Translations under genes and position numbers: made by a program
Assembly (NCBI GenBank): GCA_018334525.1
Contig: JAGXLT010000049.1
Location: forward strand, 1 to 6,911
Length of the DNA stretch: 6,911 nt
Source of the DNA: Gammaproteobacteria bacterium
Lineage (GTDB): Bacteria > Pseudomonadota > Gammaproteobacteria > Nitrococcales > Nitrococcaceae
Reading direction: 5' to 3'
Part shown: positions 1 to 6,900 of the stretch, in pieces
Layout of the letters: the number at the start of each line of letters is the position of its first letter
Position numbering within the stretch: position 1 is the first letter of the stretch
The notes under the pieces: generated by a model
The model's input: only the letters and a program-made list of their open reading frames with translations
Told to the model about the DNA's origin: nothing
Database searches by the model: none

Positions 1-1172
1 TGGTAAGTGTCTATACAGGATCGGGTGAACGATTGAATGGCCGCATGCCGAATGAACCCATAGGCTTTAATTGACTGAGTATTGATCGCGGTTAGCGTCG
101 CATTATCGCTCAGCGGTAAATCCGGCACCGTTGCCTGCCCTCTGCGATCCTCAGGGATATACGCCAATCCGCGCTCTCGGCGCTTTGCCACCCCGTATCG
201 CCCAATCGGCTGGCCGTTCATCCGAATCGCCGCGGCATCCGGCGCCAGCCGTTCTCCTGAGAGCAGTCGAAGTAACTCACCCTGCCCGTTACCGGAGATA
301 CCCGCAATGCCCAGAATCTCTCCGCGTGATACCGCAAAAGACAATGCATCAAGGCCAACCTCGTGCTCATCTTCAGCACGAATAGGCGGGCTGTTGACCT
401 CTAACGCAATTTCCGCAACCTGTGAGGGCGGACGATTCACAACAGGCAGGGCCTGGCCGATCATCATGCGCGCTAAATTACCCACGGATTCTTCCGCCGG
501 GGTGCAGGTACCGGTAACCCGCCCGTGCCGCAGGACTGTTGCCCGATCGCACAGCGTGCGAATTTCATGCAGCTTATGACTGATATAGAGCACCGAACAT
601 CCGTCGGCCGCAATTTGACGAAGCGTTTCAAATAAGCGCTCAACTGCCTGCGGCGCCAACACAGAGGTCGGCTCATCCATAATTAAAAGCCGCGGGGTCT
701 GCAGTAGACTCCGAACAATTTCGACTCGCTGCCGCTCCCCTACCGACAACGATCCAACCGGTTTTTCCGGATCAATCGGCAGTCCATAGCGTTCAGACAC
801 CTTTTGGATCCGCTCAGCCAATACACGATGCGATTCACGCTTTGGCAGCGCCAGAGCCACATTTTCAACAACCCGTAGGCTCTCAAACAGAGCAAAGTCC
901 TGAAACACCATGCCAATGCCGAGCTCACGCGCCATTGCAGGACTGCGAATCACGGCGGGCGCCCCCTCCCACAGAATCTGTCCATGGGTAGGGGCGGTTA
1001 CGCCATAAATCATCTTAACCAGTGTGGATTTACCGGCGCCGTTTTCGCCAAGCAGTGCGTGAATTTCGCCCGGTTGTATTGTGAGATCGATGTCCTGGCA
1101 CGCGATTGTGCCTGGGTAATGCTTGGTAAGCCCCTCGGTACGCAGCCGATACTCAGGAAGCTTATTGCTCAA
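1..1172 (-). CDS. Nucleoside/simple-sugar ABC transporter, double-domain ATP-binding protein (partial, 3' end off window)
   Basis: This is the cytoplasmic ATPase of an importer with two fused ABC domains; about 390 codons are visible of a family that usually has about 510. Domain 1 is complete: Walker A GENGAGKST (residues 42-50), Q-loop Q91, signature LSVGERQ (from 142), Walker B/D-loop MDEPTS (from 165) and switch H199. Domain 2 starts near residue 265 with GEILGIAG, has the family's degenerate Walker A GISGNGQGE (lysine replaced by Q297), and later YIPEDRRGQ. This combination matches the YufO/NupO branch (COG3845), which works with BMP-type lipoproteins and two permeases to import nucleosides or related compounds; the substrate here is inferred. 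The Q-loop reads MVFQDF where relatives often have MVHQHF. The start is TTG 1172: an in-frame TAG lies seven codons upstream, no ATG or GTG is available, and a purine-rich GAGAGGGAAG precedes it. It overlaps the regulator gene's end by 11 bases, suggesting translational coupling. The gene continues beyond base 1. Confidence 0.93.
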   Translation of the reverse strand, partial: MSNKLPEYRLRTEGLTKHYPGTIACQDIDLTIQPGEIHALLGENGAGKSTLVKMIYGVTAPTHGQILWEGAPAVIRSPAMARELGIGMVFQDFALFESLRVVENVALALPKRESHRVLAERIQKVSERYGLPIDPEKPVGSLSVGERQRVEIVRSLLQTPRLLIMDEPTSVLAPQAVERLFETLRQIAADGCSVLYISHKLHEIRTLCDRATVLRHGRVTGTCTPAEESVGNLARMMIGQALPVVNRPPSQVAEIALEVNSPPIRAEDEHEVGLDALSFAVSRGEILGIAGISGNGQGELLRLLSGERLAPDAAAIRMNGQPIGRYGVAKRRERGLAYIPEDRRGQATVPDLPLSDNATLTAINTQSIKAYGFIRHAAIQSFTRSCIDTY

Positions 1173-1548
1173 TGCGAGCTTCCCTCTCCGCTAAACTACC
1201 GAGTGAGATATCGGATAAAAGCTCATGCAGCTGCCCCGATAGCTCATCCCATAAGTCGTGGGTGAGACATCTATCTCCATCCGTATCGACAGGGCTATCC
1301 ACCGCAACAATCACCTCAGCCACAGACACGGAATCAGCCGGACGTGCCAAGCGATACCCACCGCCGGGACCACGCATTCCCTGCACTAAACCCGCGCGTC
1401 GCAACTGAGAAAATAACTGTTCGAGGTAAGACAACGAAATGCCCTGTCGCTGAGAAATACCCGACAAAGTGACCGGATGATCCTGCTGATGCAGCACCAA
1501 ATCCATCACGGCAGTCACGGCATATCGGCCTTTTGCAGAAAGCTTCAT
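1162..1548 (-). CDS. IscR-like Rrf2-family transcriptional regulator, two cluster cysteines missing
   Basis: This 128-residue winged-helix DNA-binding protein is close to IscR over its first 85 residues: MKLSAKGRYAVTA at the start, ISLSYLEQLF (37-46) for the recognition helix and RGPGGGYRLAR (59-69) for the wing. E43, which in E. coli IscR helps separate type 1 from type 2 sites, is kept. IscR binds a [2Fe-2S] cluster through Cys92, Cys98, Cys104 and His107. Here the loop carrying the first two cysteines is deleted, leaving only C94 and H97 in DRCLTHDLW. It therefore probably does not hold an IscR-type cluster, though a dimer-bridged or different ligand set is possible. It also lacks the long IscR C-terminal tail. 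It is not next to iscS or iscU: it lies 15 bases after the DUF1249 gene and overlaps the ABC ATPase gene, so regulation of that transporter is the natural guess. The start is fixed by alignment to IscR; the Shine-Dalgarno is weak (GAGCAG). Confidence 0.93.
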   Translation of the reverse strand: MKLSAKGRYAVTAVMDLVLHQQDHPVTLSGISQRQGISLSYLEQLFSQLRRAGLVQGMRGPGGGYRLARPADSVSVAEVIVAVDSPVDTDGDRCLTHDLWDELSGQLHELLSDISLGSLAEREARIEQ

Positions 1549-1563
1549 AACATCTGCTCGACT

Positions 1564-2067
1564 TTAAACCGCCCAGCGCCGGGCGGGTGGTCTTAAGGTG
1601 ACCCGATCATCAAACTCCACAGGAAACCCGTATCCCTCACCCAGGCAGTAGCGAAGCCAACGCTGCAGAAAGCGATTCACCTGCCACCGCCAGGCAAGCG
1701 TACCCATTCCCGAGGTCGGCCGGATACTGCCGCCGGCAAAACCCTCAGGGGCCGAGTGAGGCATGACCTCGGCAACACGCGCATCATGGTAGATGCGGAG
1801 ACGAAGATTTGGCAGCGTTTCCGGCGCAAGCACCTCTGCGAATTGATGCGTCAGCGCCAGCGTCGTTGTGTAGGCACAACGCTCTTCAATTGCCAGATGA
1901 AGATCCGGGCCATGGGAAATAGAAGACACCATCACATCATCTCCATGATCCAGCTGAGGAATCAGCCGTCGCAGAAAGATGTAATTGTTCTCATAGAGTT
2001 CCATAAGACCGGCAAAGCTGCAGCCGGAGGGAGACTCACTGTCTCTAATAACAAGCTGTGGCACCAT
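1564..2067 (-). CDS. DUF1249 family protein (YqiB-like)
   Basis: This protein of about 167 residues has no known function. It resembles E. coli YqiB along its length: LMELYENNYIFLRRLIP near residues 21-37 (YqiB has MRLCEMNFSQLRRLLP), RCAYTTTLALTHQF in the middle, LRLRIYHDARVAEVMP, and near the end WQVNRFLQRWLRYCLGEGYG. No signal peptide or membrane segment is evident, so it is probably cytoplasmic. The start is uncertain. ATG 2067 gives 22 bases after the ppsR stop and an N-terminus slightly longer than YqiB's, but has no clear Shine-Dalgarno. ATG 2004 would start inside the conserved block. The same frame stays open to an ATG at 2220, but that part lies inside ppsR and its cysteine- and arginine-rich translation looks like a shadow. 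The stop TAA is 15 bases before the Rrf2 gene. In E. coli the homologue sits beside nudF and cpdA, so linkage to ppsR is a different neighbourhood. Confidence 0.85.
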   Translation of the reverse strand: MVPQLVIRDSESPSGCSFAGLMELYENNYIFLRRLIPQLDHGDDVMVSSISHGPDLHLAIEERCAYTTTLALTHQFAEVLAPETLPNLRLRIYHDARVAEVMPHSAPEGFAGGSIRPTSGMGTLAWRWQVNRFLQRWLRYCLGEGYGFPVEFDDRVTLRPPARRWAV

Positions 2068-2089
2068 CCAAAAAGGATAGCACAGGGAT

Positions 2090-2908
2090 CTAATAGAGTC
2101 GCCGCGGTAACGCGCATGTTTGAATAATTGTGGCCGCCAGCTCCTCGATCGACATCGTTGTAGTATCAGAATATGGCAGCTTTTCCTGATGGAAGAGCCC
2201 CTCAGCTCGTGCTGTTTCATATTGACACTGCCTTAAAGCCGCGTAGCGACTGCCCGGACGTCGTTCCGCGCGAATTTGCGCAAGACGCTCCGGCTTGATG
2301 TTCAGTGCATACAGTTTCTGGCGATGGGGTCTTAGCACTTCCGGTAGCCGTCCGCTGAGTAAATCGTCATCCGTAAACGGATAATTAGCGGCAAAAATTC
2401 CGTAATGCAGGGCCAGATAAAGGCAGGTTGGTGTCTTTCCGGAGCGCGATACGCCGACCAGGATGACATCAGCCTTTGCGTAGTGCCTGACCGTAGCGCC
2501 GTCATCATGAGACAGTGCATAGTTCATCGCATCAATTCGCAGGCCATAGGCGCGCGGATCAGCAATTCCGTGACTCCGGCCGATGGTATGGCTAGACTCC
2601 ATTCCCAGTTCACTCTCGAGCGGTGCAATAAACGTGTCGAAAAAATCGAAGATCACAGCATTCATTCGGCGGAGCCGATTGCGCAGGCCTGCGTCAATAA
2701 TGGTGCTGAACACAATAGGCCGAAGCCCTGAGGCACCAGCCTGCTCGATTTGCTCAATAGCGGCATCAACCGCCTCTGGACTGTTGGTAAAGGGTAAACT
2801 GATTGCAGTGGCTGGCAGATCAAACTGGGTGAGCAAGCTGTGCCCTAATGTTTCTGCCGTAATGCCAGTGCCATCTGAAACAAAAAATACACTCCGCGCT
2901 TCGGGCAT
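2090..2908 (-). CDS. ppsR: Phosphoenolpyruvate synthase regulatory protein (bifunctional kinase/pyrophosphorylase)
   Basis: PpsR (YdiA, formerly DUF299) inactivates PEP synthase by ADP-dependent phosphorylation of a threonine next to the catalytic histidine, and restores it by phosphate-dependent removal that yields pyrophosphate. The 272-residue product matches the family length (277 in E. coli). Visible family blocks are the N-terminal VFFVSDGTGITAETLG (7-22), the P-loop GVSRSGKT (152-159) within DVILVGVSRSGKTPT, YPFTDDDL (176-183) and the C-terminal YSDTTTMSIEELA (246-258). The start ATG 2908 fits the family N-terminus and has AGGTGA eight to nine bases upstream; the frame stays open further upstream into the divergent gene, but that part is not conserved. 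The target enzyme, PpsA, is encoded divergently across a 50-base gap, the same arrangement as in E. coli. It is the first gene of the leftward string. Confidence 0.97.
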   Translation of the reverse strand: MPEARSVFFVSDGTGITAETLGHSLLTQFDLPATAISLPFTNSPEAVDAAIEQIEQAGASGLRPIVFSTIIDAGLRNRLRRMNAVIFDFFDTFIAPLESELGMESSHTIGRSHGIADPRAYGLRIDAMNYALSHDDGATVRHYAKADVILVGVSRSGKTPTCLYLALHYGIFAANYPFTDDDLLSGRLPEVLRPHRQKLYALNIKPERLAQIRAERRPGSRYAALRQCQYETARAEGLFHQEKLPYSDTTTMSIEELAATIIQTCALPRRLY

Positions 2909-2928
2909 GAGAAAATCACCTGTAGTGG

Positions 2929-2958
2929 AACATATGGTTAGTTTAAGGGAGATCGCAA
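2929..2958 (-). promoter_or_regulatory. Candidate sigma-70 promoter for the ppsR operon
   Basis: On the minus strand TTGCGA (2958-2953) and TATGTT (2934-2929) are separated by 18 bases, each matching four of six consensus positions. Transcription would start near 2922, shortly before the ppsR Shine-Dalgarno. The -35 box abuts the ppsA start codon, so the promoter sits on the ppsA leader. This is prediction by eye; no equally good ppsA promoter was found in the gap. Confidence 0.4.
2945..2951 (+). promoter_or_regulatory. Ribosome binding site deciding the GTG start of ppsA
   Basis: AAGGGAG lies seven bases before GTG 2959. No ATG fits the conserved PpsA N-terminus ([15 protein letters not shown]), so this site supports GTG as the true initiation codon. 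Confidence 0.8.
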
Positions 2959-5343
2959 GTGAGCGAGTATGTGATTTGGTTTGAATCTCTTGGAATGAAC
3001 GATGTTGAGCGCGTTGGGGGTAAAAACGCCTCACTCGGAGAGATGATCAGCAACCTGGCGGATGCCGGCGTACAGGTGCCTGGCGGTTTTGCCACTACCG
3101 CAACTGCTTATTGGGATTTCCTGGATGGCAGCGGGCTGCGTACTCGCATTGAGCAGGCTTTAACGGGGCTGGATGTTGACGATGTGCGGGCTTTGGCCAA
3201 AACGGGGGCCGAAATCCGACAAATGATTATTGATACGCCATTCCCCCCCGCCCTGCACGAACAGATCGTAGGCGCTTACGAGCAGCTGCTTGCCCGAACC
3301 GGCAAAACCGATCTGTCAGTGGCGGTTCGCTCGTCAGCAACGGCAGAAGACCTGCCTGATGCATCTTTTGCCGGCCAACAGGAGACCTTCCTGAACGTGC
3401 GTGGCCTGGATAATGTTCTACACGCCATTCGCGATGTATTTGCTTCCTTGTTTAATGATCGTGCTATTTCCTACCGGGTTCATCACGGCTTCGCTCATGA
3501 GGAAGTCGCCTTATCCGCAGGCATTCAGGAGATGGTTCGGTCTGATACCGGCGCCTCGGGTGTCATGTTCACCATGGACACCGAATCTGGTTTTCGTGAC
3601 GTCGTTTTCATCACCGCCTCTTACGGCTTGGGGGAAACCGTCGTCCAGGGCTCCGTCAATCCTGATGAATTTTACGCCCACAAAGCGACGCTAGACGCGG
3701 GCCGGCCGGCTGTTTTACGCCGTAATCTGGGCGAAAAAGCCATCAAAATGATCTATGCCACTGACCCGGCAGCCGAGAGCACGGTAGAAATTGTAGAAAC
3801 CAGTGAAGCCGAGCAGATGCAGTTCTGCCTGAGCGACGAAGACGTCGAAGCGCTGGCTCGGCAGGCCATGATTATTGAAAAGCATTACGCCCGCCCCATG
3901 GATATCGAATGGGGTAAAGACGGCGAAACAGGCCGGCTTTACATCCTGCAGGCACGGCCTGAAACCGTGAAAAGCCGGGATGGCGCGCAGAGCCTGCAGC
4001 GATATCACCTGCATGAACGCGGCGAGATCATCGTTGAAGGCCGCGCAATTGGACAGCGTATCGGTGCGGGTAAAGCCCGCGTGGTGGCAGACATTGAAGA
4101 TATGTATCAGGTCGAAGCCGGCGATGTGCTCGTTACCGATATGACCGATCCGGACTGGGAGCCCATCATGAAGCGCGCGGCGGCGATCGTCACCAACCGT
4201 GGCGGGCGCACCTGTCATGCCGCGATCATCGCCCGGGAGCTTGGCATTCCTGCCGTTGTGGGTTGTGGTGATGCCACACGCAAGATTACCGAAGGCAGCG
4301 ATGTCACGGTGTCTTGTGCCGAGGGCGATACCGGTTATATCTACGAGGGCATTAAAAACTTTGAGATTCGTGAAGTCAGCCTGGGCAGCATGCCGGATTT
4401 ACCGTTCAAAATTATGATGAACGTAGGCAACCCTGACCGGGCCTTTGACTTTGCTCAGCTGCCCAACGCAGGCGTTGGGCTGGCACGTCTTGAATTCATC
4501 ATTAACCGAATGATCGGCATTCATCCGCGTGCACTGCTTGAATTCGACCAGCAATCTGCTGATTTGCAGGCCGTGATTCGCAATCAGATTGCCGGATACG
4601 ATGATCCGGTCGGCTTTTATGTACAAAAGCTCACTGAAGGGATCTCCACACTGGCAGCAAGCTTCCCTGACAAACCGGTAATCGTTCGCATGTCGGATTT
4701 CAAATCGAACGAATACGCCAACTTAATTGGCGGTAAGGCCTATGAGCCCGAGGAAGAAAACCCAATGATTGGGTTCCGTGGTGCTTCACGCTATGTTTCT
4801 GAAGACTTCCGGCCCTGCTTTGAGCTGGAATGTCAGGCGCTGCGTAACGTACGGGACACGATGGGATTTAAGAACGTCTGGATCATGATCCCGTTTGTTC
4901 GCACGGTTGAGGAAGGCCGTCAGGTTGTTGAGTTGCTCGCCGAAAACGGACTGCGCAAGGGTGAAGACGGGCTCAAGGTGATTATGATGTGCGAGCTTCC
5001 ATCGAATGCGGTGTTAGCCGATCAGTTCCTGGAAATCTTCGATGGCTATTCGATTGGCTCCAACGACCTTACGCAGCTAACGCTGGGACTGGACCGGGAC
5101 TCCGGTTTAATCGCCCATCTATTTGATGAGCGCGATGAGGCCGTCAAGGCGCTGCTGCACCTGGCCATTCAGGCGGCTCGCAAGGCCGACAAGTATGTGG
5201 GCATCTGCGGGCAAGGGCCTTCCGATCACCCCGACCTGGCGCGCTGGCTAATGGAAGAAGGCATTGATAGCGTTTCGCTCAACCCAGATAGCGTTGTGGA
5301 GACTTGGCTCTACTTAGCGAACGAGCAAGTCGGCAACGCTTGA
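2959..5343 (+). CDS. ppsA: Phosphoenolpyruvate synthase
   Basis: PpsA converts pyruvate, ATP and water to phosphoenolpyruvate, AMP and phosphate, the entry to gluconeogenesis from three-carbon acids. The 794-residue length matches the E. coli enzyme (792). Domains in order: the N-terminal ATP-binding domain with [11 protein letters not shown] (from about 19) and [20 protein letters not shown] (from 123); the swivelling phosphohistidine domain with [19 protein letters not shown], where H420 is the phosphorylated catalytic histidine and T418 is the expected PpsR target; and the C-terminal PEP/pyruvate barrel with [10 protein letters not shown] (from 603), CELPSN (from 678), [15 protein letters not shown] (N702, D703) and [12 protein letters not shown], in which C750 is the likely proton donor. 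All key residues are intact. The start is GTG. It lies divergent from ppsR and 57 bases upstream of glcD. I see no rho-independent terminator after it, so readthrough into glcD is possible. Confidence 0.98.
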   Translation: MSEYVIWFESLGMNDVERVGGKNASLGEMISNLADAGVQVPGGFATTATAYWDFLDGSGLRTRIEQALTGLDVDDVRALAKTGAEIRQMIIDTPFPPALHEQIVGAYEQLLARTGKTDLSVAVRSSATAEDLPDASFAGQQETFLNVRGLDNVLHAIRDVFASLFNDRAISYRVHHGFAHEEVALSAGIQEMVRSDTGASGVMFTMDTESGFRDVVFITASYGLGETVVQGSVNPDEFYAHKATLDAGRPAVLRRNLGEKAIKMIYATDPAAESTVEIVETSEAEQMQFCLSDEDVEALARQAMIIEKHYARPMDIEWGKDGETGRLYILQARPETVKSRDGAQSLQRYHLHERGEIIVEGRAIGQRIGAGKARVVADIEDMYQVEAGDVLVTDMTDPDWEPIMKRAAAIVTNRGGRTCHAAIIARELGIPAVVGCGDATRKITEGSDVTVSCAEGDTGYIYEGIKNFEIREVSLGSMPDLPFKIMMNVGNPDRAFDFAQLPNAGVGLARLEFIINRMIGIHPRALLEFDQQSADLQAVIRNQIAGYDDPVGFYVQKLTEGISTLAASFPDKPVIVRMSDFKSNEYANLIGGKAYEPEEENPMIGFRGASRYVSEDFRPCFELECQALRNVRDTMGFKNVWIMIPFVRTVEEGRQVVELLAENGLRKGEDGLKVIMMCELPSNAVLADQFLEIFDGYSIGSNDLTQLTLGLDRDSGLIAHLFDERDEAVKALLHLAIQAARKADKYVGICGQGPSDHPDLARWLMEEGIDSVSLNPDSVVETWLYLANEQVGNA

Positions 5344-5368
5344 GTTAAAGCGCCGACTTCGGTAATTT
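5340..5368 (+). promoter_or_regulatory. Candidate sigma-70 promoter for glcD
   Basis: TTGAGT (5340-5345) overlaps the ppsA stop codon and is followed after 17 bases by TAATTT (5363-5368). Matches are four and three of six, but spacing is optimal. Transcription would begin near 5375, inside the palindrome described separately, which supports the reading that a repressor acts here. Predicted by eye only. Confidence 0.4.
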
Positions 5369-5381
5369 GGTCAGACCAATT
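5364..5381 (+). promoter_or_regulatory. Candidate GntR/FadR-family operator (PdhR/GlcC/LldR type) upstream of glcD
   Basis: The core TTGGTCAGACCAA (5367-5379) is a perfect palindrome around a three-base centre and is flanked by A/T-rich bases. It matches the known PdhR consensus ATTGGTNNNACCAAT in all but one outer base. GlcC and LldR, which control glycolate and lactate oxidation genes, belong to the same subfamily. The site overlaps the predicted -10 box and start point, as expected for repression relieved by a carboxylic acid effector. No gntR-type gene is in the window. Confidence 0.65.
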
Positions 5382-5385
5382 CTGG

Positions 5386-5391
5386 AGGAGG
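5386..5391 (+). promoter_or_regulatory. Consensus ribosome binding site of glcD
   Basis: AGGAGG, a full match to the Shine-Dalgarno consensus, lies nine bases before ATG 5401 and fixes that start. It is the strongest ribosome site in the window and partly overlaps the right arm of the inverted repeat. Confidence 0.85.
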
Positions 5392-5400
5392 CGCTTTATT

Positions 5401-6900
5401 ATGCCCGCTCACGCCCTATTTCGTGAGGAAGACATTCGCTTTGAAGTGGATGTTGACCCGGTTATCGCTGCATTACAGAAAATTCTGCCTAAAGAAGGGC
5501 TGGTGGTTCATGAAGCCGGCCGCAGAGCCTATGAATGCGATGGCTTAGCCGCGTATAAGCAGCTGCCACTGCTCGTCGCCATTCCCGAGACGGTAGAGCA
5601 AATTCAGGGCGTGCTTCAAACCTGTCATGAGGCCGGCGTGCCCGTTGTTACACGCGGCTCCGGCACCAGTCTGTCAGGTGGATCCCTGCCTCACCCCCAA
5701 GGGCTGCTGCTGGCGCTGGGCAAGTTCAACAAAATCCTAGACATTGATGCAGAGCGCCGCATCGCAAGGGTACAGCCCGGCGTGCGTAATCTTGCGATTA
5801 CTGAGGCCGCCGCGCCCTATGGGCTTTACTACGCGCCTGATCCATCATCACAAATTGCCTGCTCGATTGGCGGTAATGTGGGCGAGAACGCCGGCGGCGT
5901 GCACTGCTTAAAGTATGGACTGACTGTCAATAACGTCCTTGCCGTTAAAGTGCTGACCATGGAGGGCGAACTCACCACCTTCGGCAGCGAGGCGCTTGAC
6001 AGCCCGGGGCTGGATTTACTCGCCCTGATGCATGGATCAGAAGGCATGCTCGGCGTGGTAGTAGAAGTCACCTTAAAACTGCTACCCAACCCCCTGACGA
6101 AACAGGTTTTAATGGTCTCGTTTGATGATGTTGAGCAAGGTGGTCATGCGGTTGCCGCGATCATTGCAGGCGGCATCATTCCGGCGGGCCTGGAAATGAT
6201 GGATGGTGCTGCCATTCAAGCGGCTGAGGATTTTGTGAAAGCAGGCTACGATACGGCGGCAGCCGCCATTTTGATTTGTGAACTTGATGGCAGCGAAGCC
6301 GAAGTGGCCGACCAGCAAAAAGCGGTAGAGGCCTGCCTACGTGAACATGGCGCATCGCGTATTCAGGTGGCCAAAGATGATACCGAACGCGCGCAATTTT
6401 GGGCCGGGCGCAAAGCGGCCTTCCCTGCCGTTGGCCGCATCTCGCCTGATTACTACTGTATGGACGGCACCATTCCCCGCAAACAGCTAGCGTACGTGCT
6501 CAAGCGCATTAGCGAGCTAAGCGCCGCTTATAACCTGGAAACGGTCAACGTTTTTCATGCCGGTGATGGCAATTTACACCCGCTGATCATGTTCGATGGC
6601 AACCAACCCGGGCAGCTAGAAGCCGCAGAGGCCGTCGGTAGTGCAATATTACAGCTGTGCGTTGAGGTGGGCGGCACGGTGACGGGCGAGCATGGCGTCG
6701 GCGTAGAAAAAATTAACGAAATGTGTGTGCAGTTTGCAACCGCCGAAATTACTCAGTTCCATGCCATTAAAGCGGCCTTTGATGAGCTGGGGCTACTGAA
6801 TCCGGGCAAAGCCATTCCTACGCTGAATCGTTGCGCTGAGTTTGGCCGACTGCATGTGCATAACGGTGAGCTGCCGCATCCTGAGCTGGAGCGCCTGTAA
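5401..6900 (+). CDS. glcD: Glycolate oxidase, FAD-binding catalytic subunit GlcD
   Basis: GlcD is the flavin subunit of the membrane-associated GlcDEF complex, which oxidises glycolate (and often D-lactate) to glyoxylate and passes electrons to the respiratory chain. The 499-residue length equals that of E. coli GlcD. The PCMH-type FAD domain holds VVTRGSGTSLSGG (82-94), PDPSSQIACSIGGNVGENAGG (146-166) and KYGLTVNNV (171-179). The C-terminal FAD-oxidase domain carries NVFHAGDGNLHP (383-394), with H386 and H393 as likely active-site residues, and VTGEHGVGVEK (427-437), with E430 and H431. No signal peptide or membrane helix is seen. The start is supported by a consensus Shine-Dalgarno. The stop codon shares its last base with the next ATG, as expected for a glcDEF operon. 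A related D-lactate dehydrogenase is the main alternative, but length, overall match and the downstream ATG favour GlcD. Confidence 0.95.
   Translation: MPAHALFREEDIRFEVDVDPVIAALQKILPKEGLVVHEAGRRAYECDGLAAYKQLPLLVAIPETVEQIQGVLQTCHEAGVPVVTRGSGTSLSGGSLPHPQGLLLALGKFNKILDIDAERRIARVQPGVRNLAITEAAAPYGLYYAPDPSSQIACSIGGNVGENAGGVHCLKYGLTVNNVLAVKVLTMEGELTTFGSEALDSPGLDLLALMHGSEGMLGVVVEVTLKLLPNPLTKQVLMVSFDDVEQGGHAVAAIIAGGIIPAGLEMMDGAAIQAAEDFVKAGYDTAAAAILICELDGSEAEVADQQKAVEACLREHGASRIQVAKDDTERAQFWAGRKAAFPAVGRISPDYYCMDGTIPRKQLAYVLKRISELSAAYNLETVNVFHAGDGNLHPLIMFDGNQPGQLEAAEAVGSAILQLCVEVGGTVTGEHGVGVEKINEMCVQFATAEITQFHAIKAAFDELGLLNPGKAIPTLNRCAEFGRLHVHNGELPHPELERL

Larger units (their letters stand above)
5346..5398 (+). 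repeat. 9-base inverted repeat enclosing the glcD operator and part of its Shine-Dalgarno
   Basis: TAAAGCGCC (5346-5354) is the exact reverse complement of GGCGCTTTA (5390-5398), with 35 bases between. The right arm includes the last two G residues of the AGGAGG Shine-Dalgarno and ends two bases before the glcD ATG. In RNA reading through from ppsA the arms could pair; a transcript starting near 5375 would lack the left arm. It has no U-tract, so it is not a typical terminator. Confidence 0.55.

Noticed and set aside
284..310. Missing Walker A lysine in the second ABC domain as a sign of a broken gene
   Set aside because: GNGQ-E in place of GxGKS is normal for the second domain of YufO-like ATPases, so it does not indicate decay.
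82..579. Open rightward frame of 165 codons
   Set aside because: It lies antisense to the ABC ATPase, whose Walker, signature and H-loop motifs are all readable on the other strand; the rightward translation shows no family motif.
2887..2893. ppsA -10 box TACACT inside the 5' end of ppsR
   Set aside because: No acceptable -35 element lies 16 to 18 bases upstream, so it cannot be supported as a promoter.
2909..3034. N-terminal extension of ppsR to ATG 3034
   Set aside because: The extra 42 residues overlap the ppsA start and are not conserved; the family N-terminus and an AGGTGA site support ATG 2908.
3715..4218. Open leftward frame of 167 codons inside ppsA
   Set aside because: It is antisense to well-conserved PpsA sequence including the phosphohistidine loop, and its translation resembles no family I know.
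5341..5400. Rho-independent terminator after ppsA
   Set aside because: The inverted repeats here are not followed by a T-run and sit at the glcD promoter and ribosome site; CCGACTTCGG gives only a four-base stem.
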